Source: Neonectria sp. B-13 (lineage: Eukaryota > Ascomycota > Sordariomycetes > Hypocreales > Nectriaceae). Taken from it: a DNA stretch of 64,000 nt. The position numbers were made by a program, and so were the translations under genes. The DNA lies in assembly GCA_002682825.1 (NCBI GenBank), contig NOKP01000021.1, positions 372,001 through 436,000 of the forward strand. Direction: 5' to 3'. Shown one piece after another: positions 59,097-64,000 of this stretch. Numbering within the stretch: position 1 is the stretch's first letter; each line of letters opens with the position of its first letter. The notes below the pieces were generated by a model. It was not told the origin of the DNA, searched no databases, and saw nothing but the letters and a program-made list of their open reading frames with translations.

Positions 59097-60195
59097 TCAT
59101 GAGGGCGGATGGCGACTTGACAAGGAATGGCGATGCTTGCTTGCGCCTGACGAAAGTCCAGCAACCACTTTACGGAAAATGGGCCGGAGAATCGGAAGAC
59201 ATCCTGTGACTGGATTAGAGACATGTGGAAAATAGACACTTCATTCTGGGCGCCTTGCCTGAGAATATGGCCAAGTTCACTTCCACCACGGCGGCCATCA
59301 CATTGTAACAGACATCGTACGGCAGTTCTGTCGACTTCGGGTCGAACTTGGCCGACTGGATGACGATGACCACGGAAGCAATAAAGACCCTCGGAAGGTA
59401 TTAGCAGACGTAAAGGCGCTGTGACCGGGCAAGGGCGTGTGGACATACAAGGAGCCTGCCGCAAAGAGACCAACAACGGCAAGTTTCTGAGCAAGAGGCA
59501 GATGCATCCTAGATACTTCCATGATGGGCAGCGTTAGGATTAGGAGGTCCATGAGGGAATGTGTCAAGACGGTGCCGAGGAAGAATTTGGCTCCATTGAT
59601 ACGGCACTTTGCGTCGTCGATGCTCTTATCCCAATAGGCCTGCACGGGAATGCACTGGAAAATGACCATGAATGTCCGGATAATGTACCACACACTCGAG
59701 AGAACGATCAGAATGAGGATGGGGTATCGAGCGGAGGTGAATTGAAAGAGACGCCAATACATGGAGAGAATAGAGAGCTTCGAGGCAGCTATAGATGAGG
59801 CATATATGATACCACCGGAGTATAAACAAAGACGTGACTTTTCACGTATGTACTCGGCACGCTGGGCATCAAATGGCTCGAGGGTTTGGCCAAATCTATA
59901 GTGGATGGTCCCTAGAAGACAAATGAGGAACTGCGACTAAGAGGGCGCGCGTGGTTCTCACATAACAAGCAAATGGCAGAGTAGGCAGTTGCAAAAACCT
60001 CGAATTTGTATCAGCTCACCGCGGGCGGAGAACTCGCAGCAATCTACTCACAAAAGCTATCACCGCCAGGTAGTCATCATACCAGAGGGGCATCCTGGTC
60101 ATCCGTCGCGCGCACAGTCGCATGATTAAAGCCGCAGCTGCAGCCGCGAGGGTGATGGAAAGCGCCGCATATGTGTTTGGCACGAGCCCAGCCAT
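59097..60195 (-). CDS. PTH11/rhodopsin-like fungal membrane protein, 5 exons
   Basis: Predicted 293 aa. Exons 60195-60052, 59998-59962, 59911-59449, 59389-59259, 59203-59097. The splice between exons 4 and 5 uses a GC-AG intron (CAG|GCAAGG...CACAG, 55 nt). It alone restores the family ending VEVNLAIFSGCLPILRPIF; unspliced reading ends 18 residues later in unrelated sequence. Seven hydrophobic segments are visible, with the family marks WYDDYLAVIAF (loop and TM2), LYSGGIIYASSIAASKLSIL (TM3), the CIPVQAYWD loop and Cys in DDAKCRING. This is the fungal 'rhodopsin domain' family to which the Magnaporthe receptor PTH11 belongs. There is no CFEM domain at the N-terminus. A plasma-membrane sensor role is plausible; the ligand is unknown. 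The first ATG in frame is at 60195. Confidence 0.82.
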
Positions 60196-61479
60196 GCTGG
60201 GACTGAGAAGACGCGCTGTCGCGAGATCAAAGAGGCCGGTGTCCGGCAATTGACACGGTGGAGTGCATCCGTGGGTGAACGGGTGACATGGTCGCTGCTG
60301 AGAGAGAGTGAGAGAACAGGAGAGAAGAGACGCTCACGCGACTGCAGACGGAGCCGGGGGGTAGACCTATATAGTGCCAGCGGCTGAGCTTGCTCGCCAC
60401 TAGGCCGTGTACGGGCTCGTATATGGGGCCAGCCGGTGAGATTGCAAGCCTGTTTATTCGTTGAGACGTTGCCTATCAGCGCTGCGCTTCTTCTCGTGGA
60501 TGATTATGCGGGGTAGTTGGCTGCCATGATAAGGCAGGCTGCAGCCTCACCTTTTCATTTCCCAAGTGAAGCTGAAAAAGCTGGAAAGCCTCGAAAGTCC
60601 TCCGTGTGGCGCTAATTGGAGAGGACAAGGCACCTACATATAGTGCAAGTCCTTGTGCGCCATCCGGAAAAGGAAGGACGCAGTCAGCCTGTCTGCTGAT
60701 GACGACAAAGGATTTGCCATCGACGATTGGCGTTCTTCCATGCATTCTACGATGCTTCTTTATCGAGTTAAAGGATGATGACGATGGTTTGTGGCTGATG
60801 TCTCGACGCGCGGGGGTGGAGAATCGACAGATATGGCAGGTAGGCAGTTGAATTGGATGGCGCACTGGGGCGTCATGAAACAAGCTATTGAATGTCTACC
60901 GGCGCCTTTTTTCCGCCTGGTCTGGGTGAGTTGCGCCCTACTTTGCTTCCTCATGAGACATGTAGACTAATTGGGCGCCTGACTGCCAATCTCTGTACTT
61001 TGTACCCCGTGACTTGACAATTACACTTCGCAAAGCTGTTGCCTAGACCTGATCCCCAGCCCAGGGCTGCAGCGACATTCTGTCCCTTTTCTACGCTTGA
61101 ACCCCAAGGATCCTAGTATACAGTAGTAACCTCGAACTAACCAAAGAAGAGAACGCCAGTTGGAGTGCTCGAATCACGCCTGGCTGATGGCACTCATGCG
61201 ACCACTCTTCCTCATGACCATGCACTGATAAGACGTACCGGTTCTACTTGCTCAGTATCACAACCAAACATGACTCCCGAGTTTGGCCTCATTTTGAAGA
61301 CTCATTTTTATCATAAGCAGTAACATTTACGGGAAGGGCTTTTACTAGGTGATTTAGAAATAGCACTAGCTCTGCGCACCGCTGCGTTTGCAGTGATGTC
61401 AATTAACTTGGAAAACTACTTGAGTGCCACCAACTGCACGAGCCGATGCATGCCAAGACTACCACTTTTGTCCTCTTCC
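60196..61479. other. intergenic, no gene supported
   Basis: Frames of up to 135 codons on the minus strand (60476-60883) have no family motif. GAGAGAGTGAGAGAACAGGA at about 60301 is a short purine-rich run. Confidence 0.4.
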
Positions 61480-61810
61480 TTAAGGCAAAACACCTCGACG
61501 ACGCCTAAAACTGTGTGCGCTGGATGACGCTCTTTGGGCCCTCATTTGCCCCTGTTTGCTGTAGTATGACAAGATATTGATGGGGATTCCCTGGCGGTCT
61601 AGTGTACTCATCAGCGAGAGATACTGAACTGCGAGAGGGTTCTGACGCTGGGTCTGTTGGAAGTAGAGTATCCACGTCCATGTCACAGCACGAGGGGTCT
61701 CTGAGTCTCGCCCAACCGCCTTGAATTGTTCAGTAAGCAAATCAATGCGGCTTTCGTCGCTTTCGTCGTGTAGTTGGAGATATGGGTCCGCTGATATACT
61801 ATTCTCCTGG
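61480..61810 (-). pseudogene. NLR fragment, NB-ARC/TPR type
   Basis: The frame reads ESRIDLLTEQFKAVGRDSET, then AVTWTWILYFQQTQRQNPLA and YLSLMSTLDRQGIPINIL. In fungal NB-ARC/TPR receptors the end of the NB-ARC region has this form (LL...F...GR...AVA-TWxxSFxQIxRxxxLAxxYLSFMxxxDxxxIPxxLL). The fragment is about 85-100 codons, with a TAA just upstream and an unrelated basic tail downstream. No P-loop and no TPRs are present nearby, so it is a small isolated relic of a second NLR class, distinct from the HET-E-type remains near 1 and 14 kb. Confidence 0.65.
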
Positions 61811-62331
61811 ATGAATAGAGTTACTTAGACAGGGGAGAGCAGGAGATACTCTAGTCGAGAGAAAAGGGCTGATAGCTCATCAGAAGTGATATCAATTCAA
61901 CCCAACCTCGTTTGAAGAAGGCGCATCCGATTCGTTCCGATTCATCCTACCAATCCCGAAGGGTCTATTGCCTTTCGCTAACTTCAATGCTGCCCTGCTT
62001 GTTCCTACTAGTGATGAGAAAAGTACCGCGAGTGCATTCGGGAACGTATCGTCCTATTTTACCTTCGTTGCTGGGAGGGGCGCGATCGGTCCTTGCTATC
62101 GGCTATCGAAAGAAAAGTTGCGTATTATCGGCAACCACGAGCCAGTGTTCGCACTCGTTCGTCTCTAGCCAATCATTTATTAGCAGCAACACATAAACCA
62201 TAGCTCGTTACAAGCTGGAATCCTGCATTCTTGCGCAGTAGTCGTGAACGACTAGTGAAATCGCTCGGCGTTGGCCGCCTGGACCGAAAAGACTGACACG
62301 TCCGGGAGCGCGGGTTTCAGCCAGTATACAC
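61811..62331. other. intergenic, no gene supported
   Basis: Contains a plus-strand frame 61912-62196 and one at 61968-62168 without recognisable motifs. Confidence 0.35.
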
Positions 62332-62526
62332 ATGCCAGCACAATCTGCGCTTTTTGTACTACATGTGCATGAGATGCTGAGCCGTGTGCGAATCGAAACA
62401 AGCGAGTCGGCAAGGTGGAACTGTCAGGAATGGGCGCTTGACGGATTTGAGATGTTGAGAGAAACAGGGCTCGTTTACGATTACTTGACACGAGTAGCCG
62501 TAAAGAGTTGGTTGAAGGAAGGCTAA
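62332..62526 (+). pseudogene. possible orphan exon, uncharacterised fungal family
   Basis: A 64-codon frame ends VRIETSESARWNCQEWALDG and so on, then VKSWLKEG and TAA. The WNCQEWALDGFEML string resembles the conserved (Y/W)NCQ-x-(W/Y)-x-L-(D/E) motif near the C-terminus of small uncharacterised fungal proteins. No upstream exon was found. It could be a last exon, a relic or chance. Confidence 0.25.
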
Positions 62527-62548
62527 ATTTTCTAGTGGAACAGTAATT

Positions 62549-63307
62549 CTAGAACATTTCAATTTCCATGTCAGCTTCAGTTTCTGGCACGTACTCCTTC
62601 ATGATTTGCTTCAAAATGTTCATCCACCATGGCTGAGGACGAGAACCAAACAAGGCTTTCCTGTATTCCCACCACTCAGGCCAGAAGCCCGCCATCTCCC
62701 AGTCCACAATTCCGGTGACGGCGCCTGTTGTAGGATCAACAAGAATGTTCTCCCCTGAGAGATCCGCATGCGCAAATGTTATGCAATAGCTATCAGGAAG
62801 CATGCTACGATATTTAGCTACCCATTCAGGTCGTGGACAATTCTTGACAGGGGCAACAAGGAAGTCGTGAAACTCGACAATAGATGCGAATGGGCCACAT
62901 GTAGCCATGTTATCCAACCGATGGTCGTATGCGGGCCCTCCAGAACAGGACCCAATCCATCCAGGGTCAGATGGGCGAAGGCGATGCAACTGGCACAAGT
63001 ACGATTGAAGCTCCGAGACCGTCTGTTCCTTCGCCGCCTCGGTCATTTTGGGCCACGCTTCGTCGAGCTGTCTTCCAGGGACTCGTTCCATCAGAATCCA
63101 GCCTAGCTCATTGTCGTCGACGCCAATATCCATGTCGAGAATCGAAGGCACCGGGATCGAGGTGTGACTTCGTACGTAGTTCATGGCTTCGACTTCTCTG
63201 CGAAGTCTGAAGGCATCTGCCTGTTTTCGGAACGGTGTTTGCGACATTGGAAGCTTGCCCGCAAGTTGCGTTTCGTTACAAGGTGGGACAGTGGATGTGG
63301 CGGCCAT
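62549..63307 (-). CDS. aminoglycoside-phosphotransferase (APH) family kinase
   Basis: A 252-residue single-exon frame starting MAATSTVPPCNETQ at 63307 (a longer ATG at 63337 adds ten residues). Residues 38-60 hold the RREVEAMNYVRSHTSIPVPS motif common in fungal APH-like proteins. The hinge is WILMERVPGRQLDEAW, the catalytic loop FAHADLSGENILV with His180, Asp182 and Asn187, and the metal-binding Asp202 is in GIVDWEMAGFWPEWWEYRKA. The N-terminal lobe is short and the ATP-binding Lys is not evident, so a first exon may be missing or the lobe truncated. Fungal members phosphorylate small molecules or proteins of unknown identity; antibiotic resistance should not be assumed. Confidence 0.78.
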   Translation of the reverse strand: MAATSTVPPCNETQLAGKLPMSQTPFRKQADAFRLRREVEAMNYVRSHTSIPVPSILDMDIGVDDNELGWILMERVPGRQLDEAWPKMTEAAKEQTVSELQSYLCQLHRLRPSDPGWIGSCSGGPAYDHRLDNMATCGPFASIVEFHDFLVAPVKNCPRPEWVAKYRSMLPDSYCITFAHADLSGENILVDPTTGAVTGIVDWEMAGFWPEWWEYRKALFGSRPQPWWMNILKQIMKEYVPETEADMEIEMF

Positions 63308-64000
63308 TTTCTGGCTTGTGCATGTGTAAGAAGGCAAAAATACTTACGGTCAGTAAGTCCGGCTGCATGACTCAGCGAGCAGCGCTCCCCAACCATAATG
63401 AGCCTCGCTTCCATAAAGCATGCCTCACCAAAACATGATCTAGGACAAACTATTGCTGCTTGAGGCAAATATATTCAAATTTGGCTAAATAAACCACTGT
63501 ATTTCAGCTGCCAATCTGGCTAATTAACTGGTCGATCCAAGAATCCTGAAACCTGTAAGGCTGTTGCTTTCTAGCCACCTCCTTCCCCTCCTTATTATTC
63601 GTACAATAACCCTTCATTTTCATATGATGATTTTCCCACCCATTGGAAGAGGGGGACTAACGTTAATCAAATTGATCGTCTTTGTAGAAGAATTGAAAAT
63701 TTCCGCTGTCAACAAAGCCCGCAACGGTTTGTTTGGCTCTGCAAATGACGTTGGGGCGCTGCGGAATTCCTGAGGATGGCACGCGAAACATGATCACACC
63801 GCAAAGGTCCTCAAAGAGGCAAAAGTCTCAAAATGCAGGTTAAATCCTTGTCTATTGCAAATGCATTGAGGTTGTCACTACCACATTTGCGACTAAAGTA
63901 ATTCGCTCATAGCCTTATTGTTATCATACTTAGTGACAGCGACCTGTAACGAAGAATTCATCCCGAAAATATAGTTTGCCTTACAGCAGCCAGCGATCAA
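63308..64000. other. right end, no gene seen
   Basis: Promoter flank of the APH-family gene and then unassigned sequence to the window edge; no supported frame. Confidence 0.45.

Noticed and set aside
60476..60954. Minus-strand frames of 64-135 codons
   Set aside because: Low-complexity His/Pro/Arg content and no start context or homology cues.
62549..63307. Antibiotic-resistance gene
   Set aside because: The APH fold is shared by many fungal kinases of unrelated function; nothing indicates an aminoglycoside substrate.

Overview
The window is nuclear DNA of a filamentous ascomycete (Pezizomycotina, most likely a Sordariomycete). The evidence is short introns of about 47-64 nt with GTRNGT donors, CTRAY branch sites and YAG acceptors; Zn(II)2Cys6 and bZIP/DUF3425 transcription factors; fungal NLR debris; and families largely restricted to these fungi (DUF7587, DUF6536-like, PTH11/rhodopsin-like, NmrA-like). 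There is no operon structure, rRNA, tRNA or CRISPR. Genes were rebuilt by joining open frames across splice sites. The joins that keep frame and restore family motifs are listed in each entry; all are predictions without transcript support.

Left part (1-13 kb): an unidentified gene end, a frameshifted WD40 relic, one orphan exon of a Zn2Cys6 factor, a TPR protein, an MCT-type major facilitator, an eight-exon Zn2Cys6 factor, and a PLP enzyme of the ACC synthase/C-S lyase type. Next (13-25 kb): remains of an NLR abutting a kinase-like frame without a start codon, a second Zn2Cys6 factor, a complete four-exon B-type ABC exporter (1293 aa) and a six-exon secreted protein of unknown function.

Middle (25-45 kb): a DUF6536-like pseudogene, a zinc alcohol dehydrogenase, a gene-poor repeat-bearing stretch, then a compact metabolic block. 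The block holds a tyrosinase, a convergent quinone-oxidoreductase-type MDR enzyme, a bZIP/DUF3425 factor, a third full Zn2Cys6 factor, a sugar epimerase-type TIM barrel, an alpha/beta hydrolase and an NmrA-like protein.

Right part (45-64 kb): a homocitrate-synthase paralogue that stops before its C-terminal third, a DUF7587 protein, a divergent Dal5-type transporter/TauD dioxygenase pair (probably sulfonate use), a large decaying GDSL-esterase/FG-GAP gene, a rhodopsin-like membrane protein with a GC-AG intron, an NB-ARC/TPR-type NLR fragment and an APH-family kinase.

Overall this looks like an accessory region: metabolism and transport genes with their own regulators, set among broken copies of incompatibility/NLR genes and degenerate repeats. 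I found no clearly new defence or mobile system. The most unusual items are the kinase/NLR junction, the truncated homocitrate synthase with a Ser-rich leader, the six-exon secreted orphan, and the GDSL/FG-GAP gene whose three in-frame TAG codons are each followed by CT.
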